Shown one piece after another: positions 29,363-39,223 of a stretch of DNA of 64,000 nt. The notes beneath the pieces are model-generated. The model did not search any database and was not told the DNA's origin. It saw nothing but the letters and a program-made list of their open reading frames with translations. Positions within the stretch are counted from its first letter, which is position 1; each line of letters opens with the position of its first letter. A program made the position numbers and the translations under genes. This DNA is from Methyloprofundus sedimenti. GTDB lineage: Bacteria; Pseudomonadota; Gammaproteobacteria; Methylococcales; Methylomonadaceae. The stretch lies in the NCBI RefSeq assembly GCF_002072955.1, contig NZ_LPUF01000001.1, positions 2,130,896-2,194,895 on the forward strand, in the 5' to 3' direction.

Positions 29363-30234
29363 AGCATGTTCCATTAATGTAATTGACTGGCATAAGAACC
29401 AATAGGTAACAACTCTGGTCTGGTTCCTGGTAGGCTGGCTGAAAATAAAGCAAGTGAACTTTCGAATGGTGAAACTCAACAGTGAACCTGGTTAACATTC
29501 GATAGGGCTTTATTTCGCCTACGGTTCAGTGTCAATAGAAAACTTGCTTGTAAATTAGAAGCTTAACAATAATTTTCTTTATGACGTTGATTTGCAATAG
29601 TCTGGCAACTTTACAAATTCGACCATAGTTATATGACGGCCATTAAACCATAAACAAAGCTGTCAGGGTATTTTTACCTTGCAAACATGATTATTAAATA
29701 CAAAAAAAACGTATTTCTGGAAATGAGAAATGACACATTATCTCATTCCACCATTAGAAAAAATACTTCAATCCTGTTCAGGCTTGATTGCTTTCCTGTT
29801 CAGGCTTGATTGCTTTCAATTTAAGGATAAGGCAAAGTAAACATCAATAACTTTGACTGATCATTCCATATTAAATTATTATAAGAATGTTTGGGAGTGA
29901 GGTGAGTATAGATTTCAGTCATTAGAGCGTAAACTTTATGTTTACTTGTAAAGTTGCGGTGTATAAAAAACAATAATAAGACCACCAAGACCCAGGATTG
30001 AGATTATTATTCAACTCACTACCCTTTTATAAAGTAAAACGCCCCCCCTGCGGTATATTTTGCATAAAGCCCTGGTGGTTTTTGGGTTATACAATTTAAG
30101 AATAAATCTCGTTCCCATGCTCCGCGTATGTCCATGTATTCCAGCGCAGTGCGTTGAAATAAATTAGGTGAGGTTTTAGTACTATGATAGACCGTAACCT
30201 TTTTTGATTATTCATTCTAGTGGAGTTTATGAAA
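29363..30234. other. long intergenic region upstream of aldehyde dehydrogenase
   Basis: About 870 bases without a supported gene. It contains a tandem 22-bp repeat (29772-29815), a G/C-rich CCCCCC stretch near 30045, and a degenerate copy of the dispersed TTCCCACGC-type palindrome near 30110. Regulatory sequence for the dehydrogenase is expected in its last 150 bases, but I could not name a site. Confidence 0.4.
29772..29815. repeat. two perfect tandem copies of a 22-bp unit
   Basis: The unit TCCTGTTCAGGCTTGATTGC followed by TT is repeated head to tail twice with no mismatch, and the following bases restart the pattern only for TC. It includes the small palindrome CCTG-TT-CAGG. It could be slippage or paired regulator sites. 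Confidence 0.75.
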
Positions 30235-31755
30235 ATGATATATGCCGCACCTAATAAGACTGATAGTAAAGTTGATTTTAAATCACGTTATGGAAACTAT
30301 ATCGGGGGAGACTGGGTTCCCCCGGTTAAAGGCCAATATTTTGACAATAAAAGCCCCGTTAATGGTCAGGTTTTTTGTGAGATTCCCTCTTCAACTGCAG
30401 AAGATATCGAGCTGGCACTAGATGCTGCGCATAAAGCAAAAGATGCCTGGGGAAAAGCATCAGTAACCACACGGACAAATATCTTATTGAAGATTGCTGA
30501 TTGTATTGAAGCCAATCTGGAAAAACTGGCCGTTGCAGAAACCTGGGATAATGGTAAAGCGGTAAGAGAAACTCTGGGGGCGGATATCCCTTTATGTGCT
30601 GATCATTTTCGCTATTTTGCCGGTTGTATGCGGGCGCAGGAAGGGTCTATCGGAGAAATTGATGAGAACACCGTAGCCTATCATTTTCACGAACCACTTG
30701 GTGTCGTTGGGCAAATTATCCCCTGGAACTTTCCTTTATTAATGGCTTGCTGGAAATTAGCGCCTGCTTTAGTTGCTGGAAATTGTGTGGTGATGAAACC
30801 GGCAGAGCAAACGCCTGTTTCTATTTTGATACTGATGGAATTGATTGGCGATCTATTGCCTGCGGGTGTACTGAATATTGTGAACGGTTTTGGTAGCGAG
30901 GCAGGTCAGGCTCTGGCTAGCAGTAAACGTATTGCCAAAATTGCGTTTACTGGATCCACACCTGTGGGTTCGCATATTCTGAAATGTGCTGCTGAAAATA
31001 TTATTCCTTCTACCGTTGAATTGGGCGGTAAATCGCCGAATATTTTCTTTGCTGATGTCCTGGATCAGGAAGATGAATATGTCAGTAAGTGCATTGAAGG
31101 TGCTATCCTGGCTTTTTTCAATCAAGGAGAAGTGTGTACGTGTCCATCGCGGCTTTTAGTTCAGGAATCTATTTATGATGCCTTTATCGAAAAAGTAATT
31201 GCACGTGCAGAAAAAATCAAACGGGGTAACCCTCTTGATACTGAAACCATGGTCGGTGCTCAGGCATCAAAAGCGCAGTACGATAAAATCCTGAATTATG
31301 TTGAGATAGGTAAGCAGGAGGGCGCTAAACTTTTGATGGGAGGCAATATTGAAGCACTTGGAGGTGAACTGGATGAAGGTTACTATATTCAACCGACCGT
31401 GATGCAGGGACATAATAAAATGCGTATTTTTCAGGAAGAAATTTTCGGCCCCTTTGTATCTGTTACAACTTTTAAAGATGAAGCAGAAGCTCTGGCTATT
31501 GCCAACGATACAGAATTCGGTTTAGGTGCAGGGCTGTGGACGCGTGATATGAATCGCGCCTATCGGATGGGACGTGGTATTCAGGCAGGGCGTGTGTGGG
31601 TCAATTGTTATCATCATTATCCTGCTCACGCTGCTTTTGGCGGTTATAAAAAGTCAGGTATTGGTAGGGAAACACATAAAATGATGCTCAATCATTATCA
31701 GCAAACCAAGAATATGTTGGTTAGTTATGATATAAACCCATTAGGTTTTTTCTAG
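30235..31755 (+). CDS. NAD-dependent aldehyde dehydrogenase (acetaldehyde dehydrogenase II / ExaC-AldB type)
   Basis: A 506-residue enzyme that oxidises aldehydes, probably acetaldehyde, to acids with NAD(P). Motifs include [19 protein letters not shown], the coenzyme loop FTGSTPVG, general base Glu in VELGGKSPN, and the nucleophile region [15 protein letters not shown] with the CTC form typical of the AldB/ExaC/AcoD subgroup. The end [13 protein letters not shown] is also characteristic. I chose ATG 30235 ([10 protein letters not shown]), nine bases after GGAG; the frame allows GTG 30220 and ATG 30229. Its product acetate can be activated by the acs gene 134 bases downstream. Confidence 0.92.
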   Translation: MIYAAPNKTDSKVDFKSRYGNYIGGDWVPPVKGQYFDNKSPVNGQVFCEIPSSTAEDIELALDAAHKAKDAWGKASVTTRTNILLKIADCIEANLEKLAVAETWDNGKAVRETLGADIPLCADHFRYFAGCMRAQEGSIGEIDENTVAYHFHEPLGVVGQIIPWNFPLLMACWKLAPALVAGNCVVMKPAEQTPVSILILMELIGDLLPAGVLNIVNGFGSEAGQALASSKRIAKIAFTGSTPVGSHILKCAAENIIPSTVELGGKSPNIFFADVLDQEDEYVSKCIEGAILAFFNQGEVCTCPSRLLVQESIYDAFIEKVIARAEKIKRGNPLDTETMVGAQASKAQYDKILNYVEIGKQEGAKLLMGGNIEALGGELDEGYYIQPTVMQGHNKMRIFQEEIFGPFVSVTTFKDEAEALAIANDTEFGLGAGLWTRDMNRAYRMGRGIQAGRVWVNCYHHYPAHAAFGGYKKSGIGRETHKMMLNHYQQTKNMLVSYDINPLGFF

Positions 31756-31889
31756 AAACTCTCAGTCAGGGCGGTGCTATAGCCCGCTTTCTGAGGCATG
31801 CAAGGCAGGCTAAAGTATCGCCCTATTTGTGTTTTGTCTGGAAATTCTTATTATCTAATCTTAAGCCACTTTAATTACTTGTGAACCCT

Positions 31890-33842
31890 ATGTCCAGTCA
31901 TCACACCTACGAACACAAAACCTACCCGGTTAAAGCTGAAATTGCACAAAACGCTCATATAAACAACGAGCAATATTTAGCTTTATATCAGCAATCTATC
32001 GAACACCCGGAAACCTTTTGGGCAGAACAGGCGGAGACTATTTTAGACTGGCAAAAGCCCTGGGAAAAGGTCATGGATTATGATTATACTCAAGGTAAAA
32101 TTAGCTGGTTTGAGGGCGGGAAACTCAATGTGAGTGTGAATTGTCTGGATAGACATTTAGCTACCCGAGGTGAACAGATGGCATTGCTTTGGGAGGGCGA
32201 TGATCCTGCCCAAGATAAAAAAATGACCTACCGAGAGTTGTATCAAGAGGTGTGTCAGTTTGCTAATGTTTTAAAAGCGCAAGGTGTTAAAAAAGGTGAT
32301 CGGGTATGTATTTATTTACCAATGATTATTGAAGCCGCTGCGATCATATTAGCCTGTACACGTATTGGAGCAGTGCATTCGATTGTGTTTGGCGGTTTTT
32401 CAGCTGAAGCCTTAAAAGACCGGATTAATGATTCTGATTGTAAGCTGGTCGTTTGTGCGGATGAAGGTTATCGAGGCGGTAAAATCATCCCTATTAAAGC
32501 AACAGTTGACAAGGCCATCGCATCCTGTCCCTGCGTGCAAAGCGTGATAGTGATTAAAAATACGGCAAATCCAGTCGCATGGAATGCTGAGCGCGATGTC
32601 TGGTATCAGCAGGCGATGGCAGAGGCAGCAATAACATGTGAACCCGAATGGATGGATGCTGAAGAGCCCTTGTTTATACTTTATACCTCTGGCTCTACAG
32701 GCAAGCCCAAAGGTTTATTGCACACCACAGGCGGTTATTTGCTGTATGCGGCTATGACACATAAATATATCTTTGATTATCAGGATGGCGAGATTTATTG
32801 GTGTACGGCTGATATAGGCTGGATTACAGGTCATACCTATATGATTTATGGCCCCTTATGTAATGGCGCGACTACTTTACTCTTTGAAGGTGTGCCGACT
32901 TATCCCGATGCCAGCCGTTTTTGGCAAGTGGTCGATAAGCATAAAGTAAATATTATGTATACTGCGCCTACGGCACTGAGAGCATTAATGGCACAAGGTG
33001 ACCAATACTTAGAAAATACAGATCGTAGTAGTTTACGTGTATTAGGTTCCGTCGGTGAGCCGATCAATCCTGAAGCATGGGAATGGTATTATCAACAGGT
33101 GGGCAAAGAAAATTGTCCGATAGTCGACACCTGGTGGCAAACCGAAACGGGGGGTATTTTAATTACGCCTTTGCCAGGAGCAACAGAATTAAAACCCAGT
33201 TCAGCAACGCGTCCTTTTTTTGGCGTTAAGCCTGCAATTTTGAGTAATGAAGGGCAGGTGATAGACGATGGTTCTGAAGGTGTTTTAGTACTAGAACGTC
33301 CGTGGCCAGGACAGGCGCGCAGTATTTATGGTGATCATCAGCGTTTTATTGATACTTATTTTAAAAGTTATCCCGGTTATTATTTTACCGGTGACGGTGC
33401 ACGATGTGATGAGCGCGGCTATTACTGGATTACTGGCCGTGTTGATGATGTCATTAATGTTTCCGGGCATCGCATGGGTACCGCAGAAGTAGAATCTGCA
33501 CTTGATGAACATCCTTTAATCGCTGAGTCTGCCGTTGTTGGTTATCCACATGATATTAAAGGGCAGGGAATTTATGCTTTTGTGACTTTGCATATAGGTA
33601 TAGAAGGCAATGACGCATTAAGAAAAGAACTGGTGGATTTAGTCCGTGCTGATATTGGGCCAATTGCTAGTCCTGATTTAATTCAATGGGCACAGCAACT
33701 CCCTAAAACTCGTTCGGGGAAAATTATGCGCCGTATTTTGCGTAAGGTAGCGGCTAATGAGATTGACAGTCTGGGTGATACCTCAACTTTGGCTGATCCT
33801 GAAGTGGTGGAAGACATTATTAAAAACAGACTAAATAAATAA
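31890..33842 (+). CDS. acs: acetyl-CoA synthetase
   Basis: Activates acetate to acetyl-CoA via acetyl-AMP. The 650 residues carry the adenylate-forming signature [20 protein letters not shown], the acetate-pocket WWQTETGG motif, [20 protein letters not shown], and the C-terminal [11 protein letters not shown] with the regulatory and catalytic Lys that is acetylated in other bacteria. ATG 31890 is preferred; an in-frame GTG lies three codons earlier. It follows an aldehyde dehydrogenase on the same strand, so a two-step acetaldehyde-to-acetyl-CoA route is plausible. No sirtuin or acetyltransferase gene lies nearby. Confidence 0.97.
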   Translation: MSSHHTYEHKTYPVKAEIAQNAHINNEQYLALYQQSIEHPETFWAEQAETILDWQKPWEKVMDYDYTQGKISWFEGGKLNVSVNCLDRHLATRGEQMALLWEGDDPAQDKKMTYRELYQEVCQFANVLKAQGVKKGDRVCIYLPMIIEAAAIILACTRIGAVHSIVFGGFSAEALKDRINDSDCKLVVCADEGYRGGKIIPIKATVDKAIASCPCVQSVIVIKNTANPVAWNAERDVWYQQAMAEAAITCEPEWMDAEEPLFILYTSGSTGKPKGLLHTTGGYLLYAAMTHKYIFDYQDGEIYWCTADIGWITGHTYMIYGPLCNGATTLLFEGVPTYPDASRFWQVVDKHKVNIMYTAPTALRALMAQGDQYLENTDRSSLRVLGSVGEPINPEAWEWYYQQVGKENCPIVDTWWQTETGGILITPLPGATELKPSSATRPFFGVKPAILSNEGQVIDDGSEGVLVLERPWPGQARSIYGDHQRFIDTYFKSYPGYYFTGDGARCDERGYYWITGRVDDVINVSGHRMGTAEVESALDEHPLIAESAVVGYPHDIKGQGIYAFVTLHIGIEGNDALRKELVDLVRADIGPIASPDLIQWAQQLPKTRSGKIMRRILRKVAANEIDSLGDTSTLADPEVVEDIIKNRLNK

Positions 33843-34186
33843 GTCGGGCAGTACTAAATTAATAGTGTTTCTTAACTATACTGAAGTTTCTCAGGAATTT
33901 ATCAAGTTACTCTGCGTGTAATATCGTCGCTACGAGTGAATTGACCGGGGTAGTTGAAGTGTTTAATGAAAAAAACTCAGCCAAAATCAGTTACCAGTCC
34001 TGCTTGCGCAAAAATACCTCGAAGATATGCGATAGCAAACGTGGGTGAACATTTCACTTTATGTCTGCGTTCGGGGCTGGTCTTTAATCGATTTGCATAA
34101 ATCAAAGTCAGGGTCGATGCTATTGTTTTTGAATAAACAAAGCGCATGCAAAACAAACGTTTCCAGCCATCATGCCTGCTTAACAG
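33843..34186. other. convergent intergenic region, nothing recognised
   Basis: The 344 bases between acs and the convergent Usp gene contain only short spurious frames. No strong hairpin or repeat was recognised. Confidence 0.4.
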
Positions 34187-35062
34187 CTAAACTTTAAGCA
34201 ATAGTACATCAGCCTCAAGAATAGGTAACACCTCTTGAGCCGTGTTACCAATAAATATCCGTTCTAAACTGTTGCGCGAAACTGCCCCCATAATGACTAG
34301 ATCAATATCCAGTGTTTGGCATAATTCTTCAATTTCCTCTGCCGGATCACCTGCAATAAGGTGAACATTATGACTGTCGATATCATATTCATCTATAATT
34401 TCGTGGGAATTTTCTCTATATATTTTTTCAAGACATTTTTGTATTTCATGGTCAGCCAAAATTACGGGCGAGTAGCAGTGGATGATATGTAATTTCGCTT
34501 GGCATAGGTTAGCAATTTCTGCCGCAGTGGCCAGTATTTTATGATCAAGCGCCGATTGTTTGTCATTTTCGTGTGTCGGATCAATGGCGGCCAGGATATT
34601 TAAAGGCATACGCCAGTTTTTTTCTTTCGCTATATACGTTGGAATAGGGCAGTTTCGAAGTAATTGCCAGACAATATTTGGAATGCCTATTTTTGCGGAA
34701 CTTTGCGCTACCATCCAGGTATTTTCTTGCTGTTTTACCAGATTTATAGCCGCTTCGAAAAAAGGCTTTTCGGTGATCATTTTATAGCTGGCTTGTACAT
34801 GATATTTTGTTACAAACAGTGCCTGTAGAGCGTCTAATTGATCCTGGATTTGTTGCTTTTCTGCTGCATGCAATTCTGCAAGCTTCGTATTTGATAAACG
34901 TAAGCCTTTAAATATTCTGGGTGTATCTGTAGCATTTAACATCGTAACAGGTATTGAGAAAACATGCGCCAAGGTGTGAACTTTACGCCAATATAAGGCC
35001 TTTACAGATCGTTCTGCCGGGTGCTCTATCGCCCAATATAAGTGTTTAGGTAAATTACTCAT
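34187..35062 (-). CDS. tandem universal stress protein (UspE-like)
   Basis: A 291-residue cytoplasmic protein made of two Usp domains. The second is clearer: LNILAAIDPTHENDKQSALD at about 155, AKLHIIHCYSP, and the ATP-loop-like end DLVIMGAVSRNSLERIFIGNTAQEVL (G-x2-G-x9-G[S/N]TA) near 258-283. The first domain is degenerate (ALYWRKVHTLAHVF, then WMVAQSSAKIG). E. coli UspE has the same architecture. Tandem Usp proteins bind nucleotides or lipids and help in stress survival; a specific role cannot be read here. It stands alone with long gaps either side. Confidence 0.86.
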   Translation of the reverse strand: MSNLPKHLYWAIEHPAERSVKALYWRKVHTLAHVFSIPVTMLNATDTPRIFKGLRLSNTKLAELHAAEKQQIQDQLDALQALFVTKYHVQASYKMITEKPFFEAAINLVKQQENTWMVAQSSAKIGIPNIVWQLLRNCPIPTYIAKEKNWRMPLNILAAIDPTHENDKQSALDHKILATAAEIANLCQAKLHIIHCYSPVILADHEIQKCLEKIYRENSHEIIDEYDIDSHNVHLIAGDPAEEIEELCQTLDIDLVIMGAVSRNSLERIFIGNTAQEVLPILEADVLLLKV

Positions 35063-35645
35063 TATAAATGACTCGGAAAAGGGTGATTAATTTACCCTAG
35101 ATATAAGATTTGCTAAATGCAACTGTATCCCAAGCTGAACTTAAATTCCAGTTTAAAGAATACCAATGCGAAACTTTTTAGAGTTGATTATTTAGGCTTA
35201 AAGATTTGTGACAAAAAGCCTCTGGTAATAGTTTCTATGCTTTATAATGATGTTTTGAGTGAAATAACTAGTTACTAACTTAGACGCATTTTTTAATTGT
35301 AAGGAGGGGCTTGAACCCGCCTTTACTACCGTTATCGGGTGTTGGTGAGCTGAAACCACCCCCTGTGAAAATTAAATAATCTTCTTAAGTTATTATACAA
35401 CACACAAAAATTAACTTGATATATTAGCGTATTAACATAAGAATTAAGCTTAAGGATTTATTAGAATCCTGAGGTCACAAATCAGGTCATTCTGATGTTT
35501 TAGATAATTTTTATATTGCTCTGATTGCCCCCGTATGACCTTAATTCACAAGAACACTGGCACATGTATTATTGCCTCTGGTTATGTGGGTTATGATTCA
35601 AACAGAATGACAAACTTACTTATTGTTTAACTTAGGAAATATTTT
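35063..35645. other. divergent intergenic region between usp and rimK
   Basis: The 583 bases are AT-rich with one GC-rich patch near 35300-35370. Promoters for both divergent genes are expected. No gene, riboswitch or clear repeat was recognised. Confidence 0.4.
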
Positions 35646-36572
35646 ATGAAAATTGCAATTTTATCTCGTAATGCCGGGCTATACTCTACCAGACGTTTAA
35701 TCGAGGCGGCTGAAAATCGGGGTCATGAGGTAAGAGTTCTTGATGCATTGCGTTGCTATATGAATATCACATCCCTGAATCCATCGATTCATTATCGTGG
35801 CGAAGACTTAACAGGATTTGATGCAGTTATTCCAAGAATTGGTGCATCAGTGACATTCTATGGTACTGCTGTACTAAGACAGTTTGAAATGATGAATGTT
35901 TTTCCATTAAATGAATCAGTAGCCATTAGTCGTTCACGCGATAAATTACGTTCTACCCAGTTATTAGCGCGTAAAGGCATAGGCTTGCCAGTCACTGGAT
36001 TCGCTAATAACCCGGATGATATTGAAGATTTAATCAGAGAAGTTGGCGGCGCACCGCTAGTGATTAAATTACTAGAAGGTACTCAAGGAATAGGTGTGGT
36101 TTTGGCAGAAACGCATAAAGCCGCAGAAAGTGTTATTCAGGCTTTTATGGGGCTAAAAGCGAATATTATGGTGCAGGAATTTATTAAAGAAGCGGGGGGA
36201 TCTGATCTGCGTTGCTTTGTTATCGATGGCAAAATCGTTGCCGCGATGAAAAGACAAGGGGTTGAAGGCGAGTTCCGTTCTAATCTGCATCAAGGTGGTA
36301 GTGCGAAACTGGCTAAATTAACACCAGAAGAGCGATCTACTGCGATCCGTGCCGCAAAAATAATGGGCTTGAATGTCTGCGGCGTGGATATACTGCGTTC
36401 TAATCATGGCCCGGTAGTGATGGAAGTAAATTCATCACCAGGCCTTGAAGGTATCGAAGGTGCGAGTGGTAAAGATGTTGCGGATTTAATTATCCAGTGC
36501 ATAGAAAGAAAAGTGGCTCCTATTGCTACAGCGAATAGTTTGCCTAAAACCCGTACTCACGGTAAAGGCTGA
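35646..36572 (+). CDS. rimK: ATP-grasp glutamate ligase RimK (ribosomal protein S6 modification)
   Basis: A 308-residue ATP-grasp ligase that adds glutamates to the C-terminus of ribosomal protein S6, and in vitro can make poly-glutamate. The N-terminal [20 protein letters not shown], central [22 protein letters not shown] and [17 protein letters not shown]-like glycine loop, and the magnesium site [14 protein letters not shown] are all present. Length equals E. coli RimK (300) within a few residues. An aspartoacylase-like gene starts four bases after the stop, a pairing frequent in Gammaproteobacteria. TAGGAAA precedes the ATG. Confidence 0.95.
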   Translation: MKIAILSRNAGLYSTRRLIEAAENRGHEVRVLDALRCYMNITSLNPSIHYRGEDLTGFDAVIPRIGASVTFYGTAVLRQFEMMNVFPLNESVAISRSRDKLRSTQLLARKGIGLPVTGFANNPDDIEDLIREVGGAPLVIKLLEGTQGIGVVLAETHKAAESVIQAFMGLKANIMVQEFIKEAGGSDLRCFVIDGKIVAAMKRQGVEGEFRSNLHQGGSAKLAKLTPEERSTAIRAAKIMGLNVCGVDILRSNHGPVVMEVNSSPGLEGIEGASGKDVADLIIQCIERKVAPIATANSLPKTRTHGKG

Positions 36573-36576
36573 TACC

Positions 36577-37620
36577 ATGCAAACCGATCTTGTTATCAAT
36601 GGGCAGGTGATAAAACCGGGGAGTAATTTGGTGGTCGATTTGCCCTTACCACCTTTATATACACATACCCCAATGACTATGCCGGTACATGTGATTCATG
36701 GTAAACGCCCTGGACCTCGGTTGTTTGTCAGTGCAGCTATACATGGCGATGAATTGAACGGGGTGGAGATCGTACGGCGCTTATTAAAACAATCTGCTTT
36801 AAAGCGATTGAAAGGTACTTTAATTGCCATTCCCATGGTGAATGTTTATGGCGTTATTCATCATTCTCGCTATCTGCCTGATCGTCGTGATTTGAACCGG
36901 TCTTTTCCGGGGTCGGCTAAAGGTTCTTTAGCTGCCAGGCTGGCAGAGCTATTTATGCGTGAAATTGTCGCGCAGTGTACGCATGGTATTGATTTGCATA
37001 CGGGCGCGATTCATCGCAGTAACTTGCCGCAAATTCGTGCAAATCTGGATCATGAAGAAACTTTGGCTTTGGCCAAAGCCTTTAATGTGCCTGTTTTAAT
37101 TAATTCTAATTTACGTGATGGTTCCTTGAGAGAATCTGCGGCAGAGCAGGGCATTCCGATGTTGCTTTATGAGGCGGGAGAAGCTTTACGCTTTGATGAG
37201 TTTAGTATACGCGCAGGACTGCAAGGCATATTAGAAGTGATGGGGTATTTGCAAATGATTATTGCAAGGAAAAATAGAAAAGGGATAAAAGAGCCTTATA
37301 TCGCACGTTCCAGTAGTTGGGTAAGAGCACCTGCAAGTGGTATTTTTCGTACTGTCAAATCGTTAGGGAGTTATATTAAACGTAAAGAAGTGTTAGGTGT
37401 TATCAGTGACCCGATCAGTAACGCAGAGTTTGAAGTGTTGTCTCCGTATAATGGGTTGGTGATAGGGCGCTCGGAAATTCCATTGGTGTATGAGGGAGAG
37501 GCGGTCTATCATCTGGCTAAATTCGAAGATCATAAGGAAGTAGCAGAACAATTGGAAACTTTTCAGGATCATCATATTACGCCATCTATGGATGATGATG
37601 ACGAGTTTATTATTACCTAA
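36577..37620 (+). CDS. succinylglutamate desuccinylase/aspartoacylase family metallo-amidohydrolase
   Basis: A 347-residue M14-like zinc hydrolase. Zinc ligands appear as H56 and E59 in AAIHGDELNG and H141 in GIDLHTGA; the catalytic Glu is in LLYEAGE (199-202). The C-terminal region (VRAPASGIFRTVKSLGSYIK) is the beta-barrel cap with a barrel-sandwich look. ATG 36577 lies four bases after the rimK stop; the frame is open upstream into rimK but that part lacks similarity. The pairing suggests it may process glutamylated or N-acylated amino-acid products of RimK, which is inference. The acidic tail DDDDEFIIT is notable. Confidence 0.88.
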   Translation: MQTDLVINGQVIKPGSNLVVDLPLPPLYTHTPMTMPVHVIHGKRPGPRLFVSAAIHGDELNGVEIVRRLLKQSALKRLKGTLIAIPMVNVYGVIHHSRYLPDRRDLNRSFPGSAKGSLAARLAELFMREIVAQCTHGIDLHTGAIHRSNLPQIRANLDHEETLALAKAFNVPVLINSNLRDGSLRESAAEQGIPMLLYEAGEALRFDEFSIRAGLQGILEVMGYLQMIIARKNRKGIKEPYIARSSSWVRAPASGIFRTVKSLGSYIKRKEVLGVISDPISNAEFEVLSPYNGLVIGRSEIPLVYEGEAVYHLAKFEDHKEVAEQLETFQDHHITPSMDDDDEFIIT

Positions 37621-37777
37621 ACTTGATTAAAACGTAATTTTCCCGCAAATATCACACCTTTTGATAAAGGTGGGCTGAAGCCGCATAACGTTTGGCACAT
37701 GTAATAAGATTTATATTATTTTCTGAGTCATTGATCGAAATACCTGGTTTCTTAATATTTAAATCAAGGAGTTCATT

Positions 37778-39190
37778 ATGCATAACGGGTTTATTAGCAA
37801 AGATCATCTCAAGCAAGTTTTGAATGATGTTCAACATTTTTTGATTCAGCATAAAACACCGAAAAGCGCTCAAATTCCCTTTGTTAAATTAAGTGAACAA
37901 CAGCAACAGCGCCTGAAGCAAAAACTCAGTCATCTACATGCTGCTGATATTGCACATATTCTCGAAAGTTTAGCAACAGAAGATCGGCGCGATGTCTGGA
38001 AGCAGATTCCAGTAGAACAACGCGGTGAGATACTGTTGTCTTTAGCTGAGCCAGTGAGAGAATCAATGCTGGCAGATATGCCGATAGCAGAGATGGTAAA
38101 CGCTGCAGATAAATTGCACAGCAAGGACATCGGTGATTTGGCCAATCTGGCTTCGAGTCTTCCTGAGCAGGCGGTTAATCTTATTCTGCAATCGCTGACA
38201 GCAGAGCAGCGTAAGCAACTGGAACAAGCATTATCCTATCCTGCCGGTACAGTTGGGTCGCTGATGGATTACAGTATGCTGACTGCAACACCAGAGGAAA
38301 GTGTTAAAGAGGTACTTGCCTATTGTCGTAAGTTAGGTACTTTACCTGAGCATAGTCACTATATCTATATTGTTGATCAGCATAATACTTTGATGGGGTT
38401 ATTGCCGCTGCAAAAACTAATTACCTCTGCGTTTGACAAAAAAGTCAGTGAGGTGATGAGTCACAGTACGATTACGTTCGCGACGGGTGATAGTGCAGAG
38501 CAAGCGACTTTTACTTTCAATCGTTATGAATTAATAGCAGCTCCGGTTGTTGATGACGAAAACAAACTCATTGGTCGTATCTGCGTTGATGATATTGTAG
38601 ATTTTATGCATGAAAGCTCGGAGCAGCAATTGCTTCGCCAAATTGGTTTTGTTAATAGTGAAGATCGTTTTTCGGGTATTTTTTCCAGCGCTCAAAATCG
38701 TTGGCTATGGCTAGCGATTAATTTATTTTCTGCCTTTATTGCCACGCGCGTTATTGGCGCATTTGAAGATAAAATTGTTGAACTAGTCATATTAGCCACC
38801 CTGATGCCGATTGTGAGTGCTACGGCGGGTAATGTAGGCAACCAGGCCTGCACTTTGATTATTCGTTCTCTGGCATTAGGGCACGTAACAGATCATAATA
38901 TTCGCCAATTTTATATCAAGGAAGTGGGTATTAGTTTAATCAACGGCGTGATCTGGGGGGGTATCATGGGCGTTTTTGTCGGCAGTTTATACAGTGCCGG
39001 AATCGGTACGGTGATGGGTTTCGCAATGTTATTAAATTTTGTGCTGACTGCTTTTGTTGCTGTTTCAATTCCGTGGTTACGTCATAAATATAATTTAGAT
39101 CCTGCGATGGGCGCTCATGTGCTGGTTACTTTCTTCGCTGATGCGTTCGGCTTTTTCATTTTCTTAGGTATGGCGACAGCTTTTCTGTAA
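37778..39190 (+). CDS. mgtE: magnesium transporter MgtE
   Basis: A 470-residue Mg2+ channel. The order is an N-terminal superhelical domain (about 30-150, LHAADIAHILESL), two CBS domains (about 150-280, AGTVGSLMDY and EVMSHSTITF), a plug helix, and five membrane helices ending with FFADAFGFFIFLGMA. The pore motif region LMPIVSATAGNVGNQACTL matches the family. The cytoplasmic domain senses magnesium and gates the pore. GGAG lies nine bases before ATG 37778. No M-box or other Mg riboswitch was recognised in the 157-base leader. An SLC12-type transporter follows on the same strand. Confidence 0.95.
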   Translation: MHNGFISKDHLKQVLNDVQHFLIQHKTPKSAQIPFVKLSEQQQQRLKQKLSHLHAADIAHILESLATEDRRDVWKQIPVEQRGEILLSLAEPVRESMLADMPIAEMVNAADKLHSKDIGDLANLASSLPEQAVNLILQSLTAEQRKQLEQALSYPAGTVGSLMDYSMLTATPEESVKEVLAYCRKLGTLPEHSHYIYIVDQHNTLMGLLPLQKLITSAFDKKVSEVMSHSTITFATGDSAEQATFTFNRYELIAAPVVDDENKLIGRICVDDIVDFMHESSEQQLLRQIGFVNSEDRFSGIFSSAQNRWLWLAINLFSAFIATRVIGAFEDKIVELVILATLMPIVSATAGNVGNQACTLIIRSLALGHVTDHNIRQFYIKEVGISLINGVIWGGIMGVFVGSLYSAGIGTVMGFAMLLNFVLTAFVAVSIPWLRHKYNLDPAMGAHVLVTFFADAFGFFIFLGMATAFL

Positions 39191-39223
39191 AACCGCAGTC
39201 GACTTATAACAATCAGACACGCC

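Noticed and set aside
37621-37777. Magnesium riboswitch (M-box) in the mgtE leader
   Set aside because: At 157 bases it is about the right size, but the conserved M-box core segments were not found.
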